From assembly GCA_009920775.1 (NCBI GenBank), contig RFZI01000007.1:1-36494 (forward strand): a stretch of 36,494 nucleotides of DNA. The letters run 5' to 3'. The position numbers and the translations under genes were made by a program. The notes under the pieces were generated by a model. The model saw nothing but the letters and a program-made list of their open reading frames with translations, made no database searches and was not told the DNA's origin. Positions 16,225-27,268 of the stretch are shown piece after piece (positions within the stretch are counted from its first letter, which is position 1; every line of letters begins with the position of its first letter). The stretch is from Paracoccaceae bacterium (GTDB lineage: Bacteria > Pseudomonadota > Alphaproteobacteria > Rhodobacterales > Rhodobacteraceae).

Positions 16225-16946
16225 ACTCCCCCACGGTTGAAAGCCTCTACGCCCTGACCGAGGCGACATGGCCGCCGGCGGCCAAGGTCCGCGTTGGCCC
16301 GTGGGATATCCGCGAGGGGCGCGGGGCTGGCAGCCGCGTGAGCGCGGCGACGCCTGCTGTGTCTGCTACCCTTGCAGACCTGCCTTTGGCCGAGCAGGAG
16401 ATGCGCGATCTCGGGCAGACGCCGCTCTTCATGATCCGCAAGGGCGAGGGCTGGCTCGACGAGATGCTGGCCGAGCAGGGCTATCCGATCAAGGATCCCG
16501 TCTTCCTCCGCCTCGCGCCTGTCGCGGCGATGACCGCCCTACCCCTCGAACGCGCCAAGACCTTCCGCGTCTGGCCGCCTTTGGAAACCCAGAAAGAGAT
16601 CTGGGCGGAAGGCGGTATTGGCCCTGCGCGGCTTGCGGTGATGGACCGCGCCGAAGGACCGAAAACGACGATCCTTGGGCGCGATGGTAATTCGCCGGCG
16701 GGCACCGTCTTTGTCGCCATGCAAAATGGCGTTGCGATGCTCCACGCGATGGAGGTCGCCACCGCTTTCCGCCGCCGTGGCCTCGCCCGCAAGATGATCG
16801 CCGCCGTGGGCCACTGGGCCGCCGATCACGGCGCGAGCCACGTTGCCCTTCTCGTGACCAAAGCCAACGCGGGCGCCAATGCGCTCTATGCTTCCATGGG
16901 GTTTGAGGTTGTGGGAGAGTACCACTACCGCATCAAGACAGAGTAA
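16221..16946 (+). CDS. GNAT-family N-acetyltransferase
   Basis: 241 residues. The C-terminal half is the GNAT fold: VAMQNGVAMLHAMEVATAFRRRGLARKMIAAVGHWA contains the acetyl-CoA pyrophosphate-binding R/Q-x-x-G-x-A element (RRRGLAR), followed by TKANAGANALYASMGFEVVGEYHYR, a common ending of these enzymes. The N-terminal 120 residues form an extra domain that probably sets the substrate, which I cannot name. The start overlaps the upstream stop (ATGA), so it is translated together with the CinA-like gene. Confidence 0.87.
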   Translation: MNSPTVESLYALTEATWPPAAKVRVGPWDIREGRGAGSRVSAATPAVSATLADLPLAEQEMRDLGQTPLFMIRKGEGWLDEMLAEQGYPIKDPVFLRLAPVAAMTALPLERAKTFRVWPPLETQKEIWAEGGIGPARLAVMDRAEGPKTTILGRDGNSPAGTVFVAMQNGVAMLHAMEVATAFRRRGLARKMIAAVGHWAADHGASHVALLVTKANAGANALYASMGFEVVGEYHYRIKTE

Positions 16947-16952
16947 TCCCGT

Positions 16953-17519
16953 ATGACCGACCGCCCCACCGCCCTCGACCTGCCGATGGTCGATCCGCTC
17001 CCTGAAGCGACGCAGAAATATTTCGACGTCTGTCAAGAAAAGCTCGGCCTCGTGCCCAATGTCCTGCGGGCCTATGCCTTCGATATCGACAAGCTCAACG
17101 CCTTCACCGCGCTCTATAACGATCTGATGCTGGCGCCTTCGGGGATCACCAAGCTCGAGCGCGAGATGATCGCCGTCTGCGTCTCGTCGATCAACAAATG
17201 CTATTACTGCCTCGTCTCGCATGGCGCGGCGGTGCGCCAGTATTCGGGCGATCCCGAGCTGGGCGAGATGATGGTGATGAACTGGCGCATGGCCGCTTTG
17301 GACGAGCGGCAGACCGCGATGCTCGAGTTTGTCGAGCGGATCACAACCGCCAGCGCCTCGATCACCGAAGCGCACCGGCAGGCGCTGCGCGACGTTGGCT
17401 TCTCCGACCGCGATATCTGGGACATCGCCTCGGTCGCCGGTTTCTTCAACATGACCAACCGCGTCGCCTCGGCCAGCGGAATGCGGCCCAACACCGAGTA
17501 TCACAGCCAGAGCCGATGA
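16953..17519 (+). CDS. AhpD-like / carboxymuconolactone decarboxylase-fold peroxidase-related protein
   Basis: 188 residues. The redox motif is Cys83-x-x-Cys86 with His90 in NKCYYCLVSHGAAVR, the AhpD arrangement, set in an all-helical CMD fold. The N-terminal LGLVPNVLRAYAFDIDKLNAF and the late VAGFFNMTNRVASASGM are typical of the uncharacterised peroxidase-related subgroup. A thiol-based peroxide or alkylhydroperoxide reductase role follows from the family but has no direct proof for this branch. It sits six bases after the GNAT stop, and its own stop overlaps the next start (ATGA). Confidence 0.88.
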   Translation: MTDRPTALDLPMVDPLPEATQKYFDVCQEKLGLVPNVLRAYAFDIDKLNAFTALYNDLMLAPSGITKLEREMIAVCVSSINKCYYCLVSHGAAVRQYSGDPELGEMMVMNWRMAALDERQTAMLEFVERITTASASITEAHRQALRDVGFSDRDIWDIASVAGFFNMTNRVASASGMRPNTEYHSQSR

Positions 17520-18454
17520 CCCTCCGCACCGCCGCCTTCCTTCTTGCGATCCTGCCCGGCATGGCCGGAGCGATTTCGCTCGACCTGCCGGCAAGCGCGT
17601 CGATGCAGACAGAGGAACTCCGGCCGGCTGACAGTTTTCCGCTGCCTGTTGGCGCCTGGGCAGAGGGGGCGATCCCGACACAGACCGTCGAGGGGGATAT
17701 TTCGATCCGAACCTGGCGAATCGACTCGCCCGGACTGACCACGCTCCAGATCCTCGCGCCTATCCGCCAGCAGCTCGCACGAGAAGGCTTTGAGACCCTG
17801 TTCGAATGCCGCGCGGATGCCTGCGGAGGGTTCGATTTCCGTTTTGGAACCGAAGTGGTCGCCGCGCCTGCTATGTTCGTCGATCTTGGTGATTATCGTT
17901 TTCTTTCGGCGCGCCATAAGTCGGCCTCCGGGCCGGAATACATCGCCCTGATGATCAGCCGCAGCGCCCGCGCCGGTTTCCTTCAGGTCGTGCAGATCGG
18001 CCAATCGCCCGCGGCGGCGCGACCGGCCGCGTTGCCAGCGGCGGCCGGCACAGCTTCCGCCGGCCCCTCGGCAAAGCCGGGCTTCATCGCCAGCCTTGCC
18101 ACCGAAGGGCGTGCGGTTTTGTCGGATCTCACATTCGCTTCGGGTTCGGCCGAACTGGATGACGCGGCGTTTCCATCGCTCAAGGAGCTTGCCTCAAAGC
18201 TCGCGGCCAACCCCGGCTGGAAGATAGCTCTCGTCGGCCACACCGATACGCTTGGATCAGCCGAAGCAAATATGGCCCTGTCGCAGCGCCGCGCGGAGGC
18301 TGTCAAAGATCGCTTGGTCAATGCCTTCGGCGTGGAAGCGGCAAGAATCGAAGCGGCCGGCGTTGGCTTTCTCGCCCCGATTGCAACAAACCTGTCCCCC
18401 GAGGGTCGCGCAATGAACCGGCGCGTCGAAGTTGTGCTCGTTGCCACCGAATAA
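17516..18454 (+). CDS. OmpA-domain envelope protein with DUF4892-like N-terminal domain
   Basis: 312 residues from the ATG at 17516, which overlaps the upstream stop. A signal peptide (LRTAAFLLAILPGMAGA) leads to an N-terminal domain of about 140 residues. That domain has the paired cysteines FECRADACGG and ends GDYRFLSARHK...EYIALMI, resembling the DUF4892 domain seen in other proteobacterial OmpA proteins (recalled, not searched). An Ala/Pro linker follows, then the C-terminal OmpA domain (about 200-312) with LVGHTDTLGSAEANMALSQRRAEAVKDRL, the peptidoglycan-binding site. It probably anchors the envelope to peptidoglycan; without a lipobox or barrel it may be periplasmic. Confidence 0.88.
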   Translation: MTLRTAAFLLAILPGMAGAISLDLPASASMQTEELRPADSFPLPVGAWAEGAIPTQTVEGDISIRTWRIDSPGLTTLQILAPIRQQLAREGFETLFECRADACGGFDFRFGTEVVAAPAMFVDLGDYRFLSARHKSASGPEYIALMISRSARAGFLQVVQIGQSPAAARPAALPAAAGTASAGPSAKPGFIASLATEGRAVLSDLTFASGSAELDDAAFPSLKELASKLAANPGWKIALVGHTDTLGSAEANMALSQRRAEAVKDRLVNAFGVEAARIEAAGVGFLAPIATNLSPEGRAMNRRVEVVLVATE

Positions 18455-18478
18455 AAATGCCGCCCCGAAGGGCGGCAT
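18453..18478 (-). terminator. Bidirectional intrinsic terminator between the OmpA-domain gene and the lysR gene
   Basis: A 9-bp perfect stem ATGCCGCCC/GGGCGGCAT with a four-base loop lies between the convergent genes. Leftward it is followed by a T-run (AAAAA on the plus strand), so it is a strong terminator for the LysR transcript. It can also act for the OmpA-domain gene, whose stop immediately precedes it. Confidence 0.82.
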
Positions 18479-18502
18479 CATGAATTCGGATCTAGTCGCG
18501 AC

Positions 18503-19408
18503 TTACCAGTTTTCCGGGCCTTTGTCGGCGAAGGAATGGACGAGGAAATCGATAAACGCGCGGACCTTGGGCTGGGTAAATCGGCCCGGCGGATAAACCG
18601 CATAGATGCCTTGGGTCTCCACCGGAAGATCGGGGATCGCCTCTTGCACAAGGCCTTTGGCCATCGCATCCGCATAGAGGAACGAGGGCAGATAGGCGAT
18701 GCCGAGGCCCGAGATGCAGGCGTTCAAGAGCGACTGGCCATCGTTGACGGTGAGCCAGCCAGCGGTTCGCACCTGACGCTTCTCGCCCGAAGGAGCGGTG
18801 ATCTTCCAAACCGCGCCATTGGCTTGATTGGAATAATGCAAGAGCTTGTGCTCGTTGAGATCGTCGATCTTTTCCGGGCGGCCGTATTGCTGGAAGTAGG
18901 ACGGCGAGGCGATCATCTTTTTGGTCGTCTCGGTCAGCTTGCGGGCGCGGAGCGTGCTGTCTTCCAGCTCGCCAATGCGGATCGCCATGTCAAAGCCTTC
19001 GGAGATCAGTTCGACATAGCGATTGTTGAGGACCATGTTCACCGTGATCTCGGGGAATTCCTGAAGAAATTGGCCCAAAACCGGCGAAAGGTGATTGACG
19101 CCGAAATCGGTGGCGACAGAGATCCGCAGAAGGCCCGAGGGCGCGGATTGCATCGAGGTGACGAGCGCATCGGCCTCGCCCGCATCGTTCAAGACACGGC
19201 GGGCGCGGTCGTAATAGGCTAGCCCGATTTCGGTAGGGCTCACACGGCGGGTCGTGCGGTTCAAAAGGCGGGCGCCAAGGCGCGCCTCAAGGGCCGAGAC
19301 GTGCTTGGACACCGCCGATTTGGAGATGCCCATCTTCTTGGCCGCGTCGGTAAAGCCACCCTGATCCACCACGGTGGCGAAGGCTTCCATTTCAGTGAGG
19401 CGATCCAT
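18503..19408 (-). CDS. LysR-family transcriptional regulator
   Basis: 301 residues. The N-terminal winged helix-turn-helix (about 1-62) reads MDRLTEMEAFATVVDQGGFTDAAKKMGISKSAVSKHVSALEARLGARLLNRTTR, of the CrgA/DsdC-like group. The effector domain follows (SGLLRISVATDFG, GFDMAIRIG, GLGIAYLPSFL). The co-inducer is unknown. It lies downstream of fadH in the same orientation with 125 bases between them, and an inverted repeat precedes its start, so autoregulation is plausible. GAGGAA 6 bases before the ATG fixes the start. Confidence 0.92.
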   Translation of the reverse strand: MDRLTEMEAFATVVDQGGFTDAAKKMGISKSAVSKHVSALEARLGARLLNRTTRRVSPTEIGLAYYDRARRVLNDAGEADALVTSMQSAPSGLLRISVATDFGVNHLSPVLGQFLQEFPEITVNMVLNNRYVELISEGFDMAIRIGELEDSTLRARKLTETTKKMIASPSYFQQYGRPEKIDDLNEHKLLHYSNQANGAVWKITAPSGEKRQVRTAGWLTVNDGQSLLNACISGLGIAYLPSFLYADAMAKGLVQEAIPDLPVETQGIYAVYPPGRFTQPKVRAFIDFLVHSFADKGPENW

Positions 19409-19421
19409 GCCGATTCCTCTG

Positions 19422-19438
19422 CAAGACTGGTTTTCTTG
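19422..19438 (-). promoter_or_regulatory. Possible LysR-type box upstream of the regulator gene
   Basis: CAAGA-N7-TCTTG is a perfect 5-bp inverted repeat 13 bases upstream of the start codon, with the T/A spacing common to LysR-family binding sites. A nearby second half-site is not obvious. Confidence 0.35.
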
Positions 19439-19533
19439 TCAGAGTTTGTGACGGCGAAATCGGGCAGGACTGCGGCCCCAGCCTGACAATATCGGGGATT
19501 TGCAAAGACTGATCATGGCACGGCAACAGTCAT

Positions 19534-21624
<2,091 letters not shown>

Positions 21625-21640
21625 TCAAGGCCGCACGAAC

Positions 21641-22018
21641 TCAGGCCGTTTCGGCGCAGTGGCGGCGAAACGCGCGTTTCAGCATATCAAGCTCGGCCCT
21701 GAGGAGGCTGATTTCGGCCCTCAGGTCGTGATCAAGAACGTCCCCCGCCAAAAGCGAGAAGGTTGCCACTACCGCGTTGGTCGCAGCGTCGGAGATCACA
21801 AAACTCTGGACCCCATCCGAGATAGCTTCGGGAGGAATGGGGAACCGCAGGAACCAGACCCCCGGCCCATCGCCGGCGCGTAGCGAAAGACCATCGATAG
21901 GTTTGTCGTGGTGATGCACCTTCAGGCTTGGCGCTGGCATGTCCTGCCGTGGCGCCTTCAACACAGCCTCCCAGACCCCTTCGATCAAGCGGGTTTCTGT
22001 CAGGGTCATCTGAGACAT
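21641..22018 (-). CDS. Conserved hypothetical protein with C-terminal coiled coil
   Basis: 125 residues from the ATG at 22018, chosen for its GAGGAA ribosome site; the ORF track extends upstream without support. The body looks beta-rich (GVWFLRFPIPPEAISDGVQSFVISDA) and the last 30 residues form a heptad-like helix (DLRAEISLLRAELDMLKRAFRRHC). There is no signal peptide. I do not recognise a named family. It follows the DUF6478-like gene by 14 bases in one operon, and the two may act together. Confidence 0.7.
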   Translation of the reverse strand: MSQMTLTETRLIEGVWEAVLKAPRQDMPAPSLKVHHHDKPIDGLSLRAGDGPGVWFLRFPIPPEAISDGVQSFVISDAATNAVVATFSLLAGDVLDHDLRAEISLLRAELDMLKRAFRRHCAETA

Positions 22019-22032
22019 CTCGGTTCCTCGAA

Positions 22033-22806
22033 TTAAAGACCAGCGCGGGGGTGTCGGCAAAATGTGAGATCATGGATCGTCACCTGGCTCATCTCCGGGT
22101 TATCGAAGATCAGATCGAGCCACATTCCTTCCACTCGCTTTTCGTTGAGCTTGGAAAAGGCCAGATCGAATTCGACCATTGGCTCTCCAGTGCCGAGATC
22201 AAGCTCGCGCACGAATTGTTCGGTATTCGGGCCATGGCGAACATTGAGACGCGCAAAAATTTCGAGTGGTCTTTCGCATTCGATCCGCGCTTCCACACGA
22301 AGCAGATGCTGTTTGTGAAGTCCTTGGGCGCCCGAGGTAGGGAGCTCGACTGCCAGAGACAGAAACGAGCCGTCAAACCCAAAGACATCCATCCGCAGAC
22401 CATAGGGCGCGAGATCGCTTTCCCGCTGATTGCGGATCTGCCTGAGCGTGAGTTCACTTTCCCGGCAGTCGTGGAAAATTGTGATCTCGTCGCCGAATTT
22501 GGCTTTGGTCTCAATGGCAGCGATCCCCGAAACGGGAAGCGGGCGGTTCCAGAGGTCGGGCCGCCACGCCCAATCGGTGCCGCTGGGCTTGGGGAAGGTT
22601 GCCGTGCCGATACGAGGAAGGGCCAACCGGTTGTCGGCGGTGGCGAGCAAGCGATCAATTTGAATTCGAACTTGGCGGGCCAGATTCCGCATTCGGCGCA
22701 ATTCAGAAAGCTCGGCCGTATCCGCCTGCTTGGCCCAAGCGGCGAACCGCGACAGCATAAGCCGCTGCAAGAGCTTGCCGTTCAAGCCAATCCGCTCCGC
22801 CTTCAT
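22033..22806 (-). CDS. DUF6478-like uncharacterised protein
   Basis: 257 residues from the ATG at 22806, preceded by GAGGGAAGAGG. It opens with a basic helical segment (LMLSRFAAWAKQADTAELSELRRMRNLARQVRIQIDRLL). A beta-rich domain follows, containing WAWRPDLWNRPLPVSGIA, KFGDEITIFHDCRESELTLRQIRN and GMWLDLIFDNPEMSQVTIHDLTFCRHPRAGL. This layout matches, from memory, a Rhodobacterales family listed as DUF6478; I could not check that. The C-terminal half looks like a carbohydrate-binding beta-sandwich, which is inference. No catalytic motif or signal is seen. Confidence 0.72.
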   Translation of the reverse strand: MKAERIGLNGKLLQRLMLSRFAAWAKQADTAELSELRRMRNLARQVRIQIDRLLATADNRLALPRIGTATFPKPSGTDWAWRPDLWNRPLPVSGIAAIETKAKFGDEITIFHDCRESELTLRQIRNQRESDLAPYGLRMDVFGFDGSFLSLAVELPTSGAQGLHKQHLLRVEARIECERPLEIFARLNVRHGPNTEQFVRELDLGTGEPMVEFDLAFSKLNEKRVEGMWLDLIFDNPEMSQVTIHDLTFCRHPRAGL

Positions 22807-22882
22807 GCCTCTTCCCTCATAGACCCTGCCCTTGCGAACCAATCAGGCTCGGGAGGCTATTCTGTGCCCGTTTTAGAAACAG

Positions 22883-23530
22883 TTACCCAGTTTCGGCTGT
22901 CGCAACAACACTATTGGCTTGGATCATAGCATCGATCGCCGCCCGCAACAGGGCTTGTCCCTGCTCATAACTCAGCGGTGCGCGATCATAGCCGCGAAGC
23001 CGGATCGTCACGAGGCGATCCTTAAGATCGAAAAAGGCGCGCCACTCGACCGGTTGAAATCCGTCAAATCCACCTCGCGGCGCCGAATTCAGATAGACCT
23101 CGACGACATGGCCCCAAACACCGGTCTTGCCAACGGAGATGCCCCGCGCCGGCCCGTCACCCGCAAGAAGTTGCTTGCCCTGATCACTCTTCAAAAATGC
23201 TCGAAGCGCCCGCTCTTCACCCGTTACGATTGCGCTGGCGGCATCTCCGATTTGGACGGTGATCAATCCATCGTAACGCGGCGCTGTCCCGCCTCGCGCG
23301 ACAAGCGCGCAGCTGGCCTCGACCGCAAAGCCAGCCTCGGCCCGCGTCGCATTCCGGTCGATGCAATAGCCCGCGGGCGTGGCAACGACGACGGCCCCAT
23401 CGAGCATTTCGATCTGAGTGGTCATCGCCCCCGAAGGGCCGGACAAAAAGGAAAACCCGCCGCCGCCCGGCTCACATCCGGCGAGCGCCAGAACGGCGCA
23501 GGCCAGAGCCAATCGGCGGCGGGTGATCAC
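22883..23530 (-). CDS. Putative lipoprotein of unknown function
   Basis: 215 residues with a lipoprotein signal MITRRRLALACAVLALAGCEPGGGG (lipobox LAGC; the +2 residue is Glu, compatible with the outer membrane). A mature domain of about 185 residues follows, with two further cysteines (GYCIDR, ASCALVARG). The start is GTG, one base after the ilvD stop, so it is cotranscribed with ilvD. No family recognised. Its placement after a branched-chain amino acid gene is probably only an operon convenience. Confidence 0.78.
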   Translation of the reverse strand: MITRRRLALACAVLALAGCEPGGGGFSFLSGPSGAMTTQIEMLDGAVVVATPAGYCIDRNATRAEAGFAVEASCALVARGGTAPRYDGLITVQIGDAASAIVTGEERALRAFLKSDQGKQLLAGDGPARGISVGKTGVWGHVVEVYLNSAPRGGFDGFQPVEWRAFFDLKDRLVTIRLRGYDRAPLSYEQGQALLRAAIDAMIQANSVVATAETG

Positions 23531-23531
23531 T

Positions 23532-25262
23532 TTAGAGATCCATATAGATGTGGGTCTCTTCCTTGGCGCCGGGATGGGTCACGGCGCCGCCGACAGTCGA
23601 GCCGACGAGCTGGGCGTATTTCCAGAGCGCGCCACTGGCATAGTTGGTCGGGCGCGGACCTTTCCAATTGGCCTTGCGGGCGGCCAGCTCGTCGTCGGTC
23701 AGATCAACGCTGATCTCGCCGGTAATCGCGTTGATGGTGATCTTGTCACCATCTTTCAAAAGCGCGATCGGGCCGCATTTGGCGGCCTCGGGGCCAACGT
23801 GACCCACACAGAAGCCACGGGTCGCACCCGAGAAGCGGCCATCGGTGATCAGGGCGACCTTCTTGCCCATGCCTTGGCCGGAAATCGCGGCGGTGGTGGC
23901 GAGCATCTCGCGCATACCGGGGCCGCCCGAGGGGCCTTCGTTGCGGATGACGAGAACCTCGCCTTCCTTGTAGTTGCGGGCCTTCACGGCCTCAAAGGCA
24001 TCCTCTTCGCATTCGAAGACGCGGGCGGAGCCGGTGAAGACCTGCTCGGCCTCCGACATGCCGGCGACCTTCACGATCGCGCCTTCGGGAGCGAGGTTGC
24101 CCTTCAGGCCAACAACGCCGCCGGTCTTGGTGATCGGGGTGGCGACGGGGTGGATCACGCGGCCATCGGCTTCGGCGGCGATCAGGTCAAGCTCTTCGCC
24201 CATGGTGCGGCCCGAGGCGGTCATGCAATCTTCGTGCAGAAGGCCCGCCTTGCGCAGCTCTTTCATCACGACTGGCACGCCGCCCGCTTCGTAGAGGTCT
24301 TTGGCGACAAACTGGCCGCCCGGCTTGAGATCGACGAAATAGGGCGTGTCGCGGAAGATGTCGCAGACGTCGAAGAGATTGAAATCAATCCCCACCTCAT
24401 GGGCGATGGCCGGCAGGTGCAGGCCGGCGTTGGTCGAACCGCCGGTGCAAGCCACAACGCGCGCGGCGTTCTCAAGGCTCTTGCGGGTCACGACATCGCG
24501 GGCGCGGATGTTCTTCTCGAGAAGGTTCATCACCGCCTCGCCCGAGGCGATGGCGTATTGGTCGCGGCTTTCGTAGGGGGCCGGAGCGCCCGAGGAGTTC
24601 AGAAGCGCAAGGCCGATGGCCTCGGAGACGCAAGCCATGGTGTTGGCGGTGAACTGGCCGCCACAGGCACCCGCCGAGGGGCAGGCCACGCGCTCGAGAA
24701 CGGCCAACTCGGCGTCCGAGAAATTGCCGGCCTGATGCTTGCCAACCGCTTCGAAGACGTCCTGAACGGTCACGTCCTTGCCATCGAGACGGCCCGGCAG
24801 GATCGACCCGCCATAGATGAAGACCGACGGCACGTTGAGGCGGACCATCGCCATCATCATCCCCGGCAGAGATTTGTCACAGCCGGCAAGGCCCACGAGC
24901 GCGTCGTAGCAGTGGCCGCGCATCGTCAATTCGACCGAGTCGGCAATCGCTTCGCGGCTGGCGAGCGAGGAGCGCATCCCTTCGTGGCCCATGGCGATGC
25001 CGTCGGTCACGGTGATCGTGGTAAACTCGCGCGGGGTGCCGGAGGCGGCCTTGACGCCGAGCTTGACGGCCTGCGCCTGACGGTTGAGCGCGATGTTGCA
25101 GGGCGCCGCTTCGTTCCAACAGGTGCCGACGCCGATGAGCGGCTGGTGGATATCCGTCTCATCCAAGCCCATTGCGTAGTAGTAGGACCGGTGCGGCGCG
25201 CGGGCGGGGCCTTCAGTCACATGGCGGCTGGGGAGCTTGGATTTGTCGAAACGGCGGTTCAT
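23532..25262 (-). CDS. ilvD: Dihydroxy-acid dehydratase
   Basis: 576 residues, typical of the shorter 2Fe-2S IlvD type. Cluster and metal motifs are visible: [38 protein letters not shown], and the C-terminal [24 protein letters not shown] with the catalytic serine region. It converts 2,3-dihydroxyisovalerate and 2,3-dihydroxy-3-methylvalerate to the 2-oxo acids that lead to valine and isoleucine. The ATG has AAGGA 9 bases upstream. A 638-residue ORF on the opposite strand is a high-GC shadow. Confidence 0.97.
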   Translation of the reverse strand: MNRRFDKSKLPSRHVTEGPARAPHRSYYYAMGLDETDIHQPLIGVGTCWNEAAPCNIALNRQAQAVKLGVKAASGTPREFTTITVTDGIAMGHEGMRSSLASREAIADSVELTMRGHCYDALVGLAGCDKSLPGMMMAMVRLNVPSVFIYGGSILPGRLDGKDVTVQDVFEAVGKHQAGNFSDAELAVLERVACPSAGACGGQFTANTMACVSEAIGLALLNSSGAPAPYESRDQYAIASGEAVMNLLEKNIRARDVVTRKSLENAARVVACTGGSTNAGLHLPAIAHEVGIDFNLFDVCDIFRDTPYFVDLKPGGQFVAKDLYEAGGVPVVMKELRKAGLLHEDCMTASGRTMGEELDLIAAEADGRVIHPVATPITKTGGVVGLKGNLAPEGAIVKVAGMSEAEQVFTGSARVFECEEDAFEAVKARNYKEGEVLVIRNEGPSGGPGMREMLATTAAISGQGMGKKVALITDGRFSGATRGFCVGHVGPEAAKCGPIALLKDGDKITINAITGEISVDLTDDELAARKANWKGPRPTNYASGALWKYAQLVGSTVGGAVTHPGAKEETHIYMDL

Positions 25263-25295
25263 TTGTGTGGTCCTTGTCGGAAAACTATCGGCAAA

Positions 25296-25324
25296 GGTCT
25301 AAAAGACCGGATGCGCACAGACAA
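25296..25324 (-). promoter_or_regulatory. Candidate ilvD promoter
   Basis: On the minus strand TTGTCT (25319-25324) and TAGACC (25296-25301) with a 17-base spacer lie about 34 bases before the ilvD ATG. No leader peptide or T-box is visible. Confidence 0.4.
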
Positions 25325-25375
25325 GGCAGATTAGCCTCGATTGCCTCTGGCAAGGCTGCGGCCTAGGGTCCGGTC

Positions 25376-26290
25376 ATGCGATTTCTCTACTCCCCCGGCG
25401 ATTATGACGCCCACCCCTCCTTCGCCGCGCTTGCCGGATCCGAAGCCGGCCTTGGCAAGACCATGCTGGGAATCATCGCTGTCATTTTCGGCTTTGCCCT
25501 GACGCCGCTCGTCCTGTCGGCCTTCGTGCCGCCCTCGTGGTCGCTGGCAACAGGGACAACCGCTGCAGGGCTAACCGTCCAACTGGCCGGTTTCGCCCTT
25601 CCGCTCGCGCTTCTCGGCGTTGTGGTCTGGAGCCTACACGGGCGCAGCTTTGCAAGCCTTTTCGGATCGCGCGATCTGGCGTTTGGCGGCTTTCGCAGCG
25701 TCTTTGTGAAAGTCTTGATCGTCATAGCCATCATGCAGGCCGCGCCGCCTTGGCCCGGCGAAGAGGATATCGCCCTGATCCGGCCGATTGCCACATGGCT
25801 TCTCTATCTTCCGCTGGCTATTCCGGCGGTCGTCATTCAGGTCACCGCAGAAGAGGCTTTCTTCCGCGGCTATATCCAGCAGCGGCTTGCCGCGCGGTTT
25901 GCCTCTCCTCAGGTCTGGATGATTGCCCCCGCCTTGGCCTTTGGGTCGATCCACTTCCTCAACGCCGAAACGCTGATCGAGGGCATCATCTGGTCGCTCT
26001 GGGCAACCCTCTTTGCCCTCAGCGCCGCCGACCTGACCGCGCGGCATGGATCGCTTGGGCCTGCAATCGGGCTCCACCTCGCGAACAACCTCTTTGCCAT
26101 TCTGCTCTTCGGCATTGACGGGCGCGCCTCAAACGGCCTTGCCCTGATCCTTGTGGCCCCGCCCGACATCGACCTCTCGACCCTCGGACGCGAGGCGCTT
26201 CTAACCCCGTGGGGCTTTGGACAGATCGCCCTGACCATCCTCGGCGCTGGGATTCCCTGGCTTGCGGCTCGGCTGGCGCTCAGGCGTTGA
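25376..26290 (+). CDS. CPBP-family intramembrane metalloprotease
   Basis: 304 residues, with about 7-8 hydrophobic segments, for an inner-membrane protein. The CPBP/Abi signature is complete: EEAFFRGYIQQRL (EExxxR) at about 159-171, FGSIHFLN (FxxxH), and HLANNLFAI (HxxxN). The family includes the eukaryotic CAAX protease Rce1; bacterial members cleave membrane substrates or protect against bacteriocins, and most have no known target. The start gives MRFLYSPGDYDAHPSF. It is divergent from ilvD and precedes accD by 57 bases that include a separate promoter-like pair, so it may be monocistronic. Confidence 0.88.
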   Translation: MRFLYSPGDYDAHPSFAALAGSEAGLGKTMLGIIAVIFGFALTPLVLSAFVPPSWSLATGTTAAGLTVQLAGFALPLALLGVVVWSLHGRSFASLFGSRDLAFGGFRSVFVKVLIVIAIMQAAPPWPGEEDIALIRPIATWLLYLPLAIPAVVIQVTAEEAFFRGYIQQRLAARFASPQVWMIAPALAFGSIHFLNAETLIEGIIWSLWATLFALSAADLTARHGSLGPAIGLHLANNLFAILLFGIDGRASNGLALILVAPPDIDLSTLGREALLTPWGFGQIALTILGAGIPWLAARLALRR

Positions 26291-26319
26291 TTGCAATTCC
26301 CGAACGCTCGGCTTATCTC
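26291..26319 (+). promoter_or_regulatory. Candidate accD-folC promoter
   Basis: TTGCAA (26291-26296) and TATCTC (26314-26319) are separated by 17 bases, starting right at the CPBP stop and ending about 28 bases before the accD ATG. Confidence 0.4.
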
Positions 26320-26347
26320 GGATCAACAGATTTCCAAGGCTGGTGCT

Positions 26348-27268
26348 ATGAACTGGATCACCAACTACGTCCGCCCCAAGGTCAACTCGCTCTTCTCGCG
26401 CCGTGAGGTTCCCGAGAACCTCTGGACCAAATGCGATGAATGCGGAACCATGCTGTTCCACCGCGAATTGGCGGACAATCAGAATGTCTGCACCTCTTGC
26501 GGCCATCACATGGCGATCACGCCGCGCAACCGCTTCAAGGCGCTGTTCGATGGCGGCGAGTTCAAGGAAGTCGCCGTGCCGGAACCGCTGGCCGATCCAC
26601 TGCACTTCCGCGACCAGAAGAAATACACCGACCGCATGAAAACCGCCCAGAAGACGACGGGCGAGAAAGAGGCGATGCTGGTGGCCGAAGGCGATATCGG
26701 CGGGACGCCGGTTGTCGCCGCCGCGCAGGATTTCTCGTTCATGGGCGGCTCGATGGGCATGTATGTCGGCAACGCCATCATCGCCGGGGCCGAAAAGGCC
26801 GTTGAGCTTCGCCGCCCGTTCATCCTTTTCTCCGCCGCCGGTGGCGCGCGGATGCAGGAAGGCATCCTGTCGCTGATGCAGATGCCGCGCACGACCGTGG
26901 CGGTCGAGATGCTGAAAGAGGCGGGCCTGCCCTATATCGTGGTGCTGACACACCCGACGACCGGCGGCGTGACCGCCTCCTACGCGATGCTGGGCGATGT
27001 GCAGATCGCCGAGCCCAACGCGCTTATTTGCTTCGCCGGCCCCCGCGTGATCGAGCAGACGATCCGCGAGAAGCTCCCCGAAGGGTTCCAGCGGGCGGAG
27101 TATCTGCTCGACCACGGGATGCTTGATCGCGTGACCCCGCGCACCAAGCTGCGCGAGGAGCTGACCACCATCCTTCGGATGCTTCTGGCCTTGCCCGCGG
27201 CCGAAATCACGCCGCCTGCGAAGAGCGAGGCCGCACCGACGCCAGAGGAAAAGGCGGCGAAGAAGTGA
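26348..27268 (+). CDS. accD: Acetyl-CoA carboxylase carboxyltransferase subunit beta
   Basis: 306 residues from the ATG at 26348; the ORF track adds a spurious upstream extension. The N-terminal zinc ribbon has Cys29-x2-Cys32 and Cys48-x2-Cys51 ([15 protein letters not shown]). The crotonase-like carboxyltransferase core contains [24 protein letters not shown] and [16 protein letters not shown]. With AccA it moves carboxyl from biotin to acetyl-CoA, making malonyl-CoA for fatty acid synthesis. The C-terminal tail is Ala/Pro/Lys-rich. The stop overlaps the folC GTG (GTGA), a coupling often found in bacteria. Confidence 0.96.
   Translation: MNWITNYVRPKVNSLFSRREVPENLWTKCDECGTMLFHRELADNQNVCTSCGHHMAITPRNRFKALFDGGEFKEVAVPEPLADPLHFRDQKKYTDRMKTAQKTTGEKEAMLVAEGDIGGTPVVAAAQDFSFMGGSMGMYVGNAIIAGAEKAVELRRPFILFSAAGGARMQEGILSLMQMPRTTVAVEMLKEAGLPYIVVLTHPTTGGVTASYAMLGDVQIAEPNALICFAGPRVIEQTIREKLPEGFQRAEYLLDHGMLDRVTPRTKLREELTTILRMLLALPAAEITPPAKSEAAPTPEEKAAKK

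Noticed and set aside
23418-25334. 638-residue plus-strand ORF opposite ilvD
   Set aside because: A shadow of high-GC codon use. Its composition (His, Asp, Arg, Gly-rich, no fold motifs) is typical of antisense frames, and ilvD on the other strand is certain.
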